Source of the DNA: an uncultured Ruminiclostridium sp.
Lineage (GTDB): Bacteria; Bacillota; Clostridia; Oscillospirales; Ruminococcaceae
Direction: 5' to 3'
Length of the DNA: 40,866 nucleotides
Assembly (NCBI GenBank): GCA_944386545.1
Contig: CALXBK010000014.1
Coordinates: 1 to 40,866 of the forward strand
Under the pieces are notes generated by a model. It saw only the letters and a list, made by a program, of their open reading frames with translations, searched no databases and was not told the DNA's origin. Every line of letters starts with the position of its first letter. The first letter of the stretch is position 1. Shown in pieces: positions 40,782-40,866 of this stretch. A program made the translations under genes and the position numbers.

Positions 40782-40866
40782 ATTTATTAGGTGTGGACAC
40801 AAAGCGCATATTATAAGAAATCCAGAACAGAAAAAGGTAGTTCACGAGATTTTGAGTTGCAATTTT

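Overview
The window looks like chromosomal DNA of an anaerobic, low-to-mid GC Firmicute of class Clostridia, most likely a Ruminococcaceae/Oscillospiraceae gut commensal related to Ruminococcus or [Eubacterium] siraeum. This is inferred from the gene content (Rnf complex, DUF6472-type small Cys protein, GAAAGGA ribosome sites, frequent TTG/GTG starts, two-permease sugar transporter without its own ATPase). No rRNA, tRNA, CRISPR array, phage or intact transposase was seen.

Layout. (1) 1-3.7 kb, minus strand: two cyclophilin-type lipoproteins (the second has lost its active site), nadA with its own promoter, and mntP. (2) 3.7-14.8 kb, minus strand: a purine operon transcribed purE-purC-purF paralogue-purF-purM-purN-(broken small ORF)-purO-AICAR formyltransferase-(M50 protease::purD). 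IMP synthesis ends with an archaeal-type PurO plus a stand-alone AICAR formyltransferase instead of bifunctional PurH. The last gene is an in-frame fusion of a membrane M50 metalloprotease/TPR protein to PurD. (3) 14.8-19.1 kb, plus strand: a strongly expressed sugar ABC transporter (binding protein and two permeases) behind a good promoter and two CcpA/LacI-type operator sites, ending in a strong terminator and a palindromic MITE-like repeat that also occurs at the left end of the window. (4) 19.2-27.2 kb: a GT2 glycosyltransferase, a degenerate GGDEF-EAL protein, a SEDS (RodA/FtsW) protein, galactokinase and HflX. (5) 27.2-36.2 kb, plus strand: a compact probable operon nadB-nadC-DUF6472-(pyrophosphatase::Nudix)-rnfCDGEAB-membrane protein. 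It joins NAD synthesis to the ferredoxin:NAD oxidoreductase ion pump. (6) 36.2-40.8 kb: an array of hairpins, a membrane protein with a degenerate GGDEF domain, and a divergent MBOAT/DHHW pair for acylation of a cell-surface polymer, behind a consensus promoter.

The most unusual items are the M50::PurD fusion, a PurF paralogue lacking its glutaminase nucleophile and placed directly before the intact purF, the pyrophosphatase::Nudix fusion inside the nad-rnf cluster, a small ORF interrupted by an in-frame TAG between purN and purO, and the paired palindromic repeats. No wholly new multi-gene system could be demonstrated from sequence alone; the M50::PurD and PurF-paralogue observations are the best candidates for new biology.
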